Of a DNA stretch of 21,171 nt, positions 14,901 to 21,171 are shown one piece after another. Below the pieces are notes generated by a model that saw nothing but the letters and a program-made list of their open reading frames with translations, was not told the DNA's origin and searched no databases. The number at the start of each line of letters is the position of its first letter. Position 1 is the first letter of the stretch. The translations under genes were made by a program, and so were the position numbers. Source of the stretch: a virus; the IMG/VR virus record IMGVR_UViG_3300035703_000445, positions 1-21,171 of that record; one strand, 5' to 3'.

Positions 14901-16770
14901 CAATCCACCAATAGTAGTGTTCGATTCTCCACTTTCTTATACAGATATACCATTAATATATTCAGAATCATCTGGATCATCTGGAATTGGCACCCAATCT
15001 AAAATAGATATTGTTGTTAGCAACGATTCAAGTGTTATAGAGTTTGAAATAAAAAACTTCGGATATAATTATAATGTGGGTGACATATTAACAATTAGTA
15101 CTGGGGGAGTGACTGGAATTCCAACAGATACGTCAAAGACATTTAGCGAATTCAAAATATTTATTGATAAAATTAAAAATGACAAATTCTCTGGATGGTT
15201 TGTTGGTAAATTACAAACAATTGATGATATAAGTTCTCTATTTAACGGAAGAAGAAGAAGTTTTCCTTTATCAGTAAGTGGTGATGACAAATTTACACTA
15301 TATAAACAAAAAGGATCAAAAATAGATTTAAATTATAACATATTGGTATTTTTTAATGATGTATTGCAAGTTCCTTACGAATCTTATACACTATCTCCAA
15401 GTGGAAATAGAATAATATTCTCAGAGGCACCAAAGGGAGGAGATGAAAATGGGGCAGAATCTGGAGACAAGTGTAAAATTCTTTTCTATATGGGAAATAG
15501 TGAGTATGATACTGAAACAGTAAGTGTTGTTGAAAGTGTAAAAATTGGCGATAGACTTACTTTGGGATATGATATAAGTTTGGGACAAACTTTTACTCTG
15601 CAAGAAGAACCAAGAACAGTTGAATCTTTAGATTTGTCATCAGCACTGACTCTTCCATACTTTGGTGGGGGAATTGCTGACGATGAATCAATATTCAGAC
15701 CAATTTCTTGGAGTTTGCAAACAGAAGATTTAATCATAAACTCAGAATTAGTAAGTAAAAGTAGACTATCAAATGAACCTATAATACAACCGGTATCATA
15801 TCTAATAAGTCCAGTATCTATTGGAAGTTCTTTTATTTTTGTTGACAACATAAGACCATTTTTTAATGCAAAGAATGAGTCGAATATAGAAAACTATAGT
15901 TTCCAAAATAAGATTACTATTATATCCCAAGAATCAAAGGAACCTGGTTTTGCAACTGCCGTGGTTTCAGTTTCTGGAACAGTATCTTCTGTTTCAATAA
16001 CTGATGGTGGATTTGGTTATGTTTCAAATCCAGAAGTTACTTTTGAATCTCCAATAGGTTTTGGAACAACCGCAAGAGCAACAGCGGTTTCTTCAATAAC
16101 TTCAGGGATAATAACAAGTATAGTTGTAACTAATGGAGGACTTGAGTATTCTCAAGAAAATCCACCAAACATTTTGATTGAACCACCAACTTTAAAAATA
16201 GAAACAAATGAAGTAACTGGTTATTTTGGGGATTATGGAATTATTTCCGGAATTTCTACTGGTTCTATTGTTGGTGTTGCATCAACAGCAATTATATTTG
16301 ATTTATTCATACCAAGCGATTCATATCTAAGAGATTCTTCTTTGACTGGAATAAGTGGAATAACAACAATCAGTGGAATACAGACTGGATATTATTTTGT
16401 CGTTTATAATTCAAAAATTGGCAATGGAGTAACTTCATTAAATTCCTCAGGTCAAATAGTTGGAATAGGAACAACATTTTTAGATAATGTTTATAGAGCA
16501 GAATCTGTTTCTTTTGCAACTTCATATGTTCCATATGAAGGATTACGTGATGTTATAAAAGTTGTAGTTAGTGTATCATCCTTAAATGGACTAACTGGAA
16601 CTGGATTTAGCGATTTTTATGGAGAATATAGTTGGGGAAGAATTAATTTAAGTGGAAGAGAAAAATCTAATGAATATCCTGCAGGAACTTTAAATGGTGT
16701 TGTTGGATTAAGAACGGGAACTATTGTTAGAAGAACAAATCAATTGAGATATTCTGATTATGCATCATAA
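5947..16770 (+). CDS. Giant modular virion structural protein (3607 aa), gp7 position
   Basis: It begins with a helical segment (LPQYVQEEYPLISEFLSQYY, residues 15-34) that I associate with baseplate structural proteins. The rest is a beta-rich mosaic. At least 14 GxGY...P modules followed by xSVxI strands occur, for example at 728-802, 1048-1166, 2030-2130, 2919-3055 and 3343-3415. About eight H-x-TGD-x-V-x-Y...YxVxxIxDxxIKL modules (FCCH-like) occur at 597-640, 830-880, 937-982, 1461-1503, 1640-1690, 1802-1846 and 2550-2612. Modules like VDSxxGFP...DEIxTYTG occur near 79-123, 328-372 and 2679-2725. Tail-fibre-like VLQVPYESYTLSPSG lies near 3139. A YHYH-like domain covers 1219-1328. Lying between gp6 and gp8, it probably replaces T4 gp7 (1032 aa) and adds peripheral or receptor-contacting parts; the exact role is inferred. 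Confidence 0.9.
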   Translation: MDKRIKISNVVRNQLPQYVQEEYPLISEFLSQYYISQEYQGSAADLIQNIEEYVKVDSFTDIIESVTLKDSITFSDETITVDSSTGTNGFPSSYGLIQIDDEIITYTGITSTSFTGCIRGFCGVTSYEKQNSPDELVFQTSESTNHSSGSKIINLSSLFLKEFLKKSKYQLLPGFESREIYTPVKESTFIKQAKDFYSTKGTDRSFKILFGALYGESVSVIKPKDYLLKPSDAQYRVTNDFVVEALEGNPLDLLDSTLNQDSYSTLTKAYAPVTNVEQIITKTGEEYYKLSIDSGYSRDLIVDGAVYGAFSVHAKTRVIGTYLSGATTITVDSTIGFPDSGELYVSYFDGTNGVVTYNSKSSNQFYECSGVSSKIEDATAIYINSFAYGRSIKNQDEIIKVRINSVINDLSIDTLSDNIFNVDNYKISIKTLGTDPTDVVSNNWSFNISPTYEDVSWEIISSSDASSDVKITTKPKNIIKVGDSVEVISSQSNNSFAADVVSVDNDKQFVITVSQNEFSESNIYSIRRNLSKVNSTNYLGLNDILSDVQNVYKRGDSTYVASNSIPSGTLYCSNLSVTGEFEITGSYSFSVKDGVHPFSTGDIVYYTPENVDKNKIVKEGIYYVKKISDTELSLSRGNSDIYVSKFIQLLGNSGDPSKGIPADSSRGTIEFYKIKSKSLKPQNLLREISSPVNDGFTYRTPVGQTGILVNGVEIKNYKSDDRVFYGKIDSIDVISEGNGYDVVSPPILEIEDSSGSGAFGYCAVEGSLREIKVLESGFDYVDIPKISITGGNGSGAIAEANIKLVTHEESFSATKNVILGSPESSVIGFSTYHKFRNGEEVVYDNSGFVSIGGLSQNSSYFVSVESPTEIKLYKNPDDVITGTAVSFTSYGTGTHKIRAKTRKITLGSINIVNSGSGYSNKKRTTQPIGINTSLNFITIKNHDYKTGDIIRYDYQGTKVSGLSTSKDYFVTKIDEDSFTLSEVGVGNTYREFYFETKQYVNLETVGVGTHIFNYPKISVEIIGDVNVSVSGGVTKETFKAKIESSFKGNITSIHLENGGNNYGVSNIINFDRQPSITLDSGSGCELNPIIKDGKIVDVIILVAGRNYNSTPNLSITGDGFGAVLYPIIENGRVVSVNIIEGGKGYKKENTKILVQSNGSGSKLYSKLQTWTVNLYERFKEYLPEDDGFLSESINPDYQLQYTNIFCPEKLIDGDSSRHSSIIGWAYDGNPIYGPYSYKNVDGTGPIVRMKSSYDLLESQDNRPSISDFPLRFFVEDYKYYTNDSSDVLDEYNGRFCVTPEFPSGTYAYFATIEDGENNIFPYLIGNNYKSTPNSFNFSILANQSRNFFELGLVRNTTPYGLTDSGITYSYLNNQNYNVGYSKIKQVSRGYVEGVDIISGGENYKVGDKILFNNENTGGYGASAKVTEVVGAAVTSISLSKTLATNVELYPNNINSSFTASFENPHQFKDRDIVYISGLSSSFYPITGLYQVGVTTDSLKLSAGIGSTATTGIVTYFSVFGNLNNFEANDILTINQEKVKILNVDGDSSRIKVLRSVNGTVGTSHSSFDDLHQNPRKLNFNFNSSSIFPQTKINKEIYFDPSESLGIGTQYGTGIGKTVVFSNPGYGVKKIFVPTKSIYLKGHNLETGDEVKYKLNGGTSIGFSTDGETTFTLSEDSTLYIAKISDDFVGVSTVRVTLGNSGEFVGVTDQTKNESTLYFVSEGSGAYHSFKTNYDIITSQVSKNTVTVSTAETHGLSNGDFIRLNVNSGISTTIKIKYNDANRRLIVNPTNFSSAGVNTVRNTIELPNHNLINGQKVIYNSSNPPSSLKNDGIYYVVVYDQDNIKLSDSFYNSTLRTPVFLNIESASGGTISLINPEIKIYKNSDITFDLSDSSLSYTSSGEIYSAFEFEIYTDDTFKDVVSDIQRSGTVGVDASVTLDTSNITSDRLYYKLNSITKRKNLPEVKESIVIDYFVANNNILNIGNSEFDGIYEIKKLTNNSFNYILPNNTESAGYSLPDGVTYYTNSTTSYGSISNIQITNSGKYYYNLPTISKIESNLGSNAILEPNSKSIGQIKKVNLDNIGFDFSSDYTIRPTSYPVYTFKLEPLYYFNEIKITYSGVGYVTPPKLVVIDSLSGEEITDLELQYDLTDSYVTILKNTYQLSQLSPRIIPKNNSNGIGVHSVSFNNSTKKVTITLNKEFESESDFPFSVGDKILVENISITNPEIGVGYNSKNYNYTLFEITDTDPNIEEVGFATIEYSLESLLGTNQIPGTFDSENSLGRVILEQDLIKFSSTLIRGEYFVGEEVIVGDSNIGYVESWNPNNGFITISRLSGEIEENQSIKGANSFATATISKIFKSSLFFELSSSSKISKEWQTETGFLNNDLQKIQDSFYYQNFSYSLKSKIDYDTWKDAVMTLNHPRGFKGFADYQLESESSVGSINQLENNVDVLVDIISVSDLNTYYNFDTSRENRIQINSSVASNEILFDGKILEDHILSIGNRVLSIDDISWQFDSTELTQKKDFILTSGGLPIFKREFDGSSLDTINLNDNTIKINNHFFVTGEKISYNNNTNSTANSIGIGTTDFGVGIGLTNKLPSEVYVVKISDNLIKLARTAEESLKSIPDTLDILSVGIGSTHYFSAFNQNSRVLISLNNVIQSPIVSTAITTRISQNVTGTSSTIYLDSASQFFNGDLAKINNEIVKINSVGVGTTNILNVSRAWMGTEQSSHVLGDVVTKFIGNYNIIENTINFAEPPYGEYSTEQFERDEETNLLLEKSSFHGRSFIKSGSQNQNESTYGNNYIFDDLSGDFSGISSNFVLKSSGIDVTGISSNNIIMLVNEIMQIPSYTTNNSTSDINNYTLIENSGITSVYFSGSSAIPNAEDINTSSLPRKGIIISVGSTEGFGYQPLVSAGGTSVVSASGTIQSISIGNSGSGYRSGIQTMVNVGVKTEDLKYSNIHYVGTASISDGHVVGVSITNPGFGYTSSNPPIVVFDSPLSYTDIPLIYSESSGSSGIGTQSKIDIVVSNDSSVIEFEIKNFGYNYNVGDILTISTGGVTGIPTDTSKTFSEFKIFIDKIKNDKFSGWFVGKLQTIDDISSLFNGRRRSFPLSVSGDDKFTLYKQKGSKIDLNYNILVFFNDVLQVPYESYTLSPSGNRIIFSEAPKGGDENGAESGDKCKILFYMGNSEYDTETVSVVESVKIGDRLTLGYDISLGQTFTLQEEPRTVESLDLSSALTLPYFGGGIADDESIFRPISWSLQTEDLIINSELVSKSRLSNEPIIQPVSYLISPVSIGSSFIFVDNIRPFFNAKNESNIENYSFQNKITIISQESKEPGFATAVVSVSGTVSSVSITDGGFGYVSNPEVTFESPIGFGTTARATAVSSITSGIITSIVVTNGGLEYSQENPPNILIEPPTLKIETNEVTGYFGDYGIISGISTGSIVGVASTAIIFDLFIPSDSYLRDSSLTGISGITTISGIQTGYYFVVYNSKIGNGVTSLNSSGQIVGIGTTFLDNVYRAESVSFATSYVPYEGLRDVIKVVVSVSSLNGLTGTGFSDFYGEYSWGRINLSGREKSNEYPAGTLNGVVGLRTGTIVRRTNQLRYSDYAS

Positions 16771-16773
16771 ATA
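16766..16773 (+). promoter_or_regulatory. T4-type late promoter box before gp8
   Basis: CATAAATA overlaps the TAA stop of the giant gene and lies 18 bases before the gp8 ATG. It matches the late box in seven fixed positions. It would let gp8 and the downstream genes be transcribed independently of the 10.8-kb gene before them. Confidence 0.6.
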
Positions 16774-16790
16774 ATTTAAAACATTCAAAA

Positions 16791-18344
16791 ATGTCTGCAA
16801 TTATAACTGATCAGTTTAGAATATTAAATGCAAAGAATTTCGTAAATTTAGTAAAACAAAATTCTTTTTATACTTTTGTTGGTTTGCCAAATGCAAATGA
16901 GATTGACTCAGATTGGGATACAAATCCACCAGCACCAGTAGATAATTTTAATTATTATAATAGTGTTTGGGAAACTATAATTTCTTTAAAAAAAATTAAC
17001 GAAAGTGACGTAAAACTAGTTATTCCAAAAATTACTTGGCAATCTGGATTAACATATGATTATTATAGACATGACTATAGTAGTTCAAATAGATCTGTAG
17101 TATCGGATGCAACAAATTTATATTCATCAAGATATTATGTGATGAATAGTGATTATAGAGTCTATATTTGCCTAGAGAATGGTACAAATCCAGATAATCC
17201 AAATGGACAACCATCCCTTGATGAGCCAACATTTGTTGATATAGAACCAAGAACTGCAGGGTCTAGTGGTGATGGATATATTTGGAAATATCTTTATACA
17301 ATAAAACCATCAGATATTGTAAAATTTGAATCCACAAATTATATTCCAGTACCATCAGATTGGGAGTCTAATCCAGAACATTCTTCTGTAAGAAATAATG
17401 CAGTCGATGGGTCAATAAAGTCAGTAATTATTAAAAATAGAGGAACTGGTGTAGGGGTTGCTGGCGTAACATACAAAAATGTACCGATAAAAGGTGATGG
17501 TGTTGGTGCAGAATGTACTGTAGTAATTAATAATGTTAATAAAGTCGAATCTGTAACAATATCCAATCAAGGATCGAACTATACTTATGGTAATGTTGAT
17601 TTAGAATCTGCCAATATATCATCTAGTAACGAAAGACCAATACTTGATGTAATTATAACACCGAAAGGGGGTCATGGTTATGATATTTACAAAGAATTGG
17701 GTGCTAGAAATGTTTTAGTTTATTCTAGAATAGAAAATGATGTGCAGAATCCGGATTTTATAACAGGTAATCAGATTGCAAGGGTTGGTATTATAGAAAA
17801 TCCAAAATCATCTATAGGTTCAACCCTAACCGAACCACTTTCTAGTGCAGTTTATGCTTTAAAATTAACGGGTGTTGATTATGATAAAGCAACCTTTGTT
17901 GCAGATTCTGAAATTACTCAAACGGTAGGAACTGGAATAACCGCAGTTGGAAAAGTTATAAGTTATAATAAAAATACTGGAGTTTTAAAATATTGGCAAG
18001 AAAGAACTTTAGTTGGATTTGCAACTACCGGGTTTATAAACCCAAATCCAGAATATGGATTTAATTTAAATAGATTTACAAGTTCTCCTTCAGGCCAAGG
18101 TAGTTTGACAATCAGTGGAAATACTTCGGGGGGAACTTTATCAATTCAACAAGATTTTAGCGGCATATCAACTACCCCAATAAATAGTAATATAACATAT
18201 TACCTTGGTCAGGAATTTAAAGATGGAATATCAGAACCAGAGGTTCAGAGATATTCTGGCAATATAATTCATATTGATAATCGCCCATCAATTACAAGAT
18301 CTTCTAACCAAAAAGAAGATATCAAAATCATTTTGCAGTTTTAA
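16791..18344 (+). CDS. 8: Baseplate wedge subunit gp8, extended
   Basis: The protein begins MSAIITDQFRILNAKNFVNL, the typical start of cyanophage gp8, and contains SSGDGYIWKYLYTIKPSDIV (159-178), a hallmark of the gp8 family. In T4, gp8 dimers sit in the wedge and contact gp7 and gp10. At 517 aa it is longer than T4 gp8 (334 aa). Residues 207-275 carry two GxG/GxNY modules (VIIKNRGTG, GDGVGAECTV, SVTISNQGSNY) of the type repeated in the giant protein just upstream. The C-terminal part has more beta-rich sequence (SGQGSLTISGNTSGGTLSI). It is separated by 20 bases from the giant gene, with a late-type box in between, and by six bases from the next gene. Confidence 0.92.
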   Translation: MSAIITDQFRILNAKNFVNLVKQNSFYTFVGLPNANEIDSDWDTNPPAPVDNFNYYNSVWETIISLKKINESDVKLVIPKITWQSGLTYDYYRHDYSSSNRSVVSDATNLYSSRYYVMNSDYRVYICLENGTNPDNPNGQPSLDEPTFVDIEPRTAGSSGDGYIWKYLYTIKPSDIVKFESTNYIPVPSDWESNPEHSSVRNNAVDGSIKSVIIKNRGTGVGVAGVTYKNVPIKGDGVGAECTVVINNVNKVESVTISNQGSNYTYGNVDLESANISSSNERPILDVIITPKGGHGYDIYKELGARNVLVYSRIENDVQNPDFITGNQIARVGIIENPKSSIGSTLTEPLSSAVYALKLTGVDYDKATFVADSEITQTVGTGITAVGKVISYNKNTGVLKYWQERTLVGFATTGFINPNPEYGFNLNRFTSSPSGQGSLTISGNTSGGTLSIQQDFSGISTTPINSNITYYLGQEFKDGISEPEVQRYSGNIIHIDNRPSITRSSNQKEDIKIILQF

Positions 18345-18350
18345 ACAATT

Positions 18351-21171
18351 ATGTCTCAGCAAACTAATTTAAACGTATCTCCATATTTTGATGATTTTGA
18401 TGCAAATAATGATTATTATAGAGTACTATTTAAACCTGGATATCCTGTCCAAGCTAGAGAGTTAACAACATTACAATCAATACTACAAAATCAAATTGAA
18501 AAGTTTGGGCAACATTTCTTCAAAGATGGTGCAAAAATCATACCAGGAAATACAACTTATACTGACATTTATCATGCAGTAGAACTTGAAAATACTTACT
18601 TGGGAATTCCAGTTTCATCTTATGCAGATCAATTAATTGGAACTAAAATATCTGGTCTAACATCGGGAGTTACTGCAATTGTAACTAATGTTCTATTACC
18701 ACAATTTTCCGAAAGAGGAAATTTGACTCTATATGTCAATTATTTACAAGCAAGCACTGTAGATAATTTTTCAGAAACATTTCTTGATGGTGAACTATTA
18801 AAATCAGATGAAATTGTAATAACGCAACTATTAGGTACAACCAATATTGCAATAGGAGAGCCGTTTGCTTCATTAGTTGCAAGAAATGCTACTTCTATTG
18901 GTTCTGCTTTTTCTGTTAATGATGGCGTTTATTTTATTAGGGGATATTTTATAAATGTAAAGAAAGAAACTTTAATACTCGATCAATATTCCAATAGACC
19001 AAGTTATAGAATAGGGTTCTTTGTAAATGAAGAGATTGTAAACTCAAATATAGATGAAAATTTAAACGATAATTCTCAAGGTTTTAATAATTATTCATCA
19101 CCGGGGGCAGATAGATTAAAAATATCAGTTTCTTTATTTAAAAAATCTTTAGATGATACTGATGATAGCAATTTTATAGAAATTGCCACAGTCAAAAACG
19201 GGATAATTAAATTTAAAAACGATACCTATACACAATATAATTTATTATCTGATGAATTTGCAAGAAGAACTTATGATGAGTCTGGAGATTATTATATTAG
19301 ACCCTTTAATATTTCTGTAAAGGAATCTTTAAATGACAATTTAGGAAATAATGGCGTATTTCCTCCAAACACATTTACTGATGGCGGTTCTGTTCCGTCA
19401 GAAAATTTATCTTTATATCAAATTTCTCCAGGAAAAGCATATGTGAGAGGATATGAAGTTGATGTTATAAGTTCTACTCTTTTAGATGTGCCGAAACCAA
19501 GGCAAACAAAAACTATAGAACAGCAATCATTAATTTATAATACGGGTTCAACACTAAGACTTAATAGAGTCTATGGTGCTCCAAAAGTGGGAATCGGAAA
19601 TACATATGTTATAAGTCTTAGAGATTCTAGAGTAGGAGTATCTTCCCATATTGCTCCCGGAAAAGAAATCGGGTTAGCTAGAGTCTATGATTTTAGATTA
19701 GAGTCTGGTTCATATGACTCATCAAATTCGCAATTGAATGAATGGAATATTTCTCTTTTTGATATACAAACAGTAACAGAAATTACCGTAAATGAGTCAG
19801 TAACATTAAACATTCCAACATTTGTAAAGGGAAAAAGTACTGGAGCAACTGGATTTTTAAAAGAAAATGTCAATTCAAGCAAATCATTAGTTCTTTACCA
19901 AACAACAGGAAACTTTTCTTTAAATGAAAGTTTAATATTTGATGGCATAGAAAGTAATAGAGTTTCCACAGCAGTCACTTCATATGGATTTTCTGATGTG
20001 AAATCTTTGTATGGAGTAGTTGGAACTGGAAATACTTTCACTGCGGATGTAATTCAATCTGCGAAGTTTAATGTTGGAGTTGCAAATGTAACTCAATCAA
20101 GCAGTGGAATTAGTACAATTACCAGCACAAATCCATTATTTCCAGGAAAAATTGTAAAAAATGGTGATCTGTTAAAATACACAGATTCCAGATTTTCTGT
20201 TCCAGTATTTGTAAAAGTAGAAGAAAAAACAAATACTTCAATATCAGTATCGGGAATAACAACGGTTGCAAATATATGTGAAGGAAGTTTGCCTTTACAA
20301 GACTTATATGTTTCCGATTTGCAAGTATTGCATACAACTTTAGAATCTTCATCGGATAATACATTATATACAAAACTCCCCAAAAATAATATTTCAAATG
20401 TAAATTTAGCAGATGCTTCTTTAACTATAAGAAAAACATATAATACTGGAATTAGTATATCTTCAAATGAATTAACAACGATAGTTGCTGATTCTAATGA
20501 ATTCTTCTTACCTTTTGATGAAGAAAGATACTTATTGGTAAGATCTGATGGTTCTATAGAACCATTAAGTACAGATAAAGTAAAAATAAACGGAAATACT
20601 TTAGAAATTAAAAATTTAGGTTCATATGATCCAAGTCCAACATTAGTTGCTACTTTAAGAAAAATAAATCCAAAAGAGAAAATTAAGAAAAAAAATAGAG
20701 TAAAAACAATAAATGTAAATAAATCAATTTATGAAGGTTCAGGAACTGGTGAAGATACTTTAAATAATGGATTAACATATGGAAATTATCCATATGGAAC
20801 TAGAGTTGAAGATGATATTATTTCTCTAAATGAACCTGATATTATAGAAGTTCATGGAATTTATGAGTCAAGAGATACTGGAGAGGCATATGCTCCTTCA
20901 ATGAGTCTTGCATCTATTAGTGGTCCATCTACAAAAACATCCGATTTGGTAATCGGAGAGAGTCTGTCCGGACAAACAAGCGGAGCAATAGCTATTGTTG
21001 TTGGATTGAAATCTGATAATGAAATTTATTATATTACAAAAAACAATACTTCATTTGTTGCTGGAGAGCAATTGTTATTTGGAGAATCTGGAGTTCTAGC
21101 TTCTATTGTAGATCTTCAGGGTGGAGATAAAGAAATAACATCACATTATACACTCAATCCCGGACAAAAAT
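18351..21171 (+). CDS. DUF4815-type virion structural protein, 3' end outside window
   Basis: The frame is open from ATG 18351 to the window edge (940 codons checked by hand, no stop), so the gene is cut by the window. The N-terminus (NVSPYFDDFDANNDYYRVLF, KPGYPVQARELTTLQSILQN, then HFFKDGAKIIPGN) is the hallmark of DUF4815 proteins of T4-like cyanophages and other large myoviruses. LYQISPGKAYVRGYEVDV near residues 355-372 is a second hallmark. Later parts are beta-rich with SGxTSGAxAxV-like repeats (for example GKSTGATGFLKEN and ESLSGQTSGAIAIVVG). DUF4815 proteins are virion components; a baseplate-peripheral or fibre-attachment role is inferred from position after gp8. It may be the functional counterpart of T4 gp9 or gp10, but no direct similarity is claimed. 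Confidence 0.9.
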   Translation, partial: MSQQTNLNVSPYFDDFDANNDYYRVLFKPGYPVQARELTTLQSILQNQIEKFGQHFFKDGAKIIPGNTTYTDIYHAVELENTYLGIPVSSYADQLIGTKISGLTSGVTAIVTNVLLPQFSERGNLTLYVNYLQASTVDNFSETFLDGELLKSDEIVITQLLGTTNIAIGEPFASLVARNATSIGSAFSVNDGVYFIRGYFINVKKETLILDQYSNRPSYRIGFFVNEEIVNSNIDENLNDNSQGFNNYSSPGADRLKISVSLFKKSLDDTDDSNFIEIATVKNGIIKFKNDTYTQYNLLSDEFARRTYDESGDYYIRPFNISVKESLNDNLGNNGVFPPNTFTDGGSVPSENLSLYQISPGKAYVRGYEVDVISSTLLDVPKPRQTKTIEQQSLIYNTGSTLRLNRVYGAPKVGIGNTYVISLRDSRVGVSSHIAPGKEIGLARVYDFRLESGSYDSSNSQLNEWNISLFDIQTVTEITVNESVTLNIPTFVKGKSTGATGFLKENVNSSKSLVLYQTTGNFSLNESLIFDGIESNRVSTAVTSYGFSDVKSLYGVVGTGNTFTADVIQSAKFNVGVANVTQSSSGISTITSTNPLFPGKIVKNGDLLKYTDSRFSVPVFVKVEEKTNTSISVSGITTVANICEGSLPLQDLYVSDLQVLHTTLESSSDNTLYTKLPKNNISNVNLADASLTIRKTYNTGISISSNELTTIVADSNEFFLPFDEERYLLVRSDGSIEPLSTDKVKINGNTLEIKNLGSYDPSPTLVATLRKINPKEKIKKKNRVKTINVNKSIYEGSGTGEDTLNNGLTYGNYPYGTRVEDDIISLNEPDIIEVHGIYESRDTGEAYAPSMSLASISGPSTKTSDLVIGESLSGQTSGAIAIVVGLKSDNEIYYITKNNTSFVAGEQLLFGESGVLASIVDLQGGDKEITSHYTLNPGQK

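Noticed and set aside
15069-15851. Minus-strand frames inside the giant gene (15069-15290, 15421-15603, 15486-15851)
   Set aside because: They lie wholly inside a well-supported + strand gene, overlap one another and resemble no known protein.
19685-20397. Minus-strand frames inside the DUF4815 gene (19685-19882, 20093-20383, 20119-20397)
   Set aside because: The + strand frame is continuous through this region with family hallmarks; these are antisense shadows.

Overview
The window looks like a stretch of the late structural region of a T4-like cyanophage (marine myovirus of Synechococcus or Prochlorococcus). Three lines of evidence support this. First, consecutive genes match T4 baseplate wedge proteins gp25, gp6 and gp8, in that order. 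Second, several small genes of the kind that recur beside gp25 in cyanophages are present (recognised from memory, not searched). Third, the DNA is AT-rich and every credible gene lies on the + strand with tight or overlapping junctions. Boxes resembling the T4 late promoter (TATAAATA) precede gp25 and gp8.

Layout. Positions 1-360 are non-coding. They hold an unusual direct-repeat array: three near-identical 32-bp blocks exactly 72 bp apart, plus a fourth decayed block in register, giving 32-bp repeats and 40-bp unique spacers. The array may continue left of the window. A 55-aa gene (361-528) follows. Then comes about 470 bp without a gene, filled with nearly contiguous inverted repeats, including a perfect 13-bp one. 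Positions 999-2610 carry six small or medium genes: a very basic 45-aa protein, a 47-aa membrane peptide, a 65-aa protein, a 255-aa GT-A-like glycosyltransferase, a 50-aa acidic protein and a basic 43-aa protein. They end at a strong intrinsic terminator (2618-2645). A 225-aa protein of unknown function and an 87-aa acidic protein follow at 2656-3593.

From 3622 to the right edge the window is virion structure: gp25, gp6, a giant 3607-aa protein where T4 has gp7, gp8, and the first 940 residues of a DUF4815-type structural protein that runs off the window. The giant protein occupies half of the window. By eye it is a mosaic of at least three recurring small beta-type modules plus one YHYH-like domain whose histidines are replaced.

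How the genes work together. By T4 analogy gp25, gp6 and gp8 are baseplate wedge parts. The giant protein probably replaces or extends gp7 and carries peripheral or host-facing modules. The DUF4815 protein is probably another baseplate or fibre-associated component. The glycosyltransferase-like protein could modify a virion or host glycan, which is inference only. No integrase, transposase, tRNA or cas gene was seen. The features not explained by the standard T4 plan are the 72-bp-period array, the hairpin-chain region and the modular giant protein.
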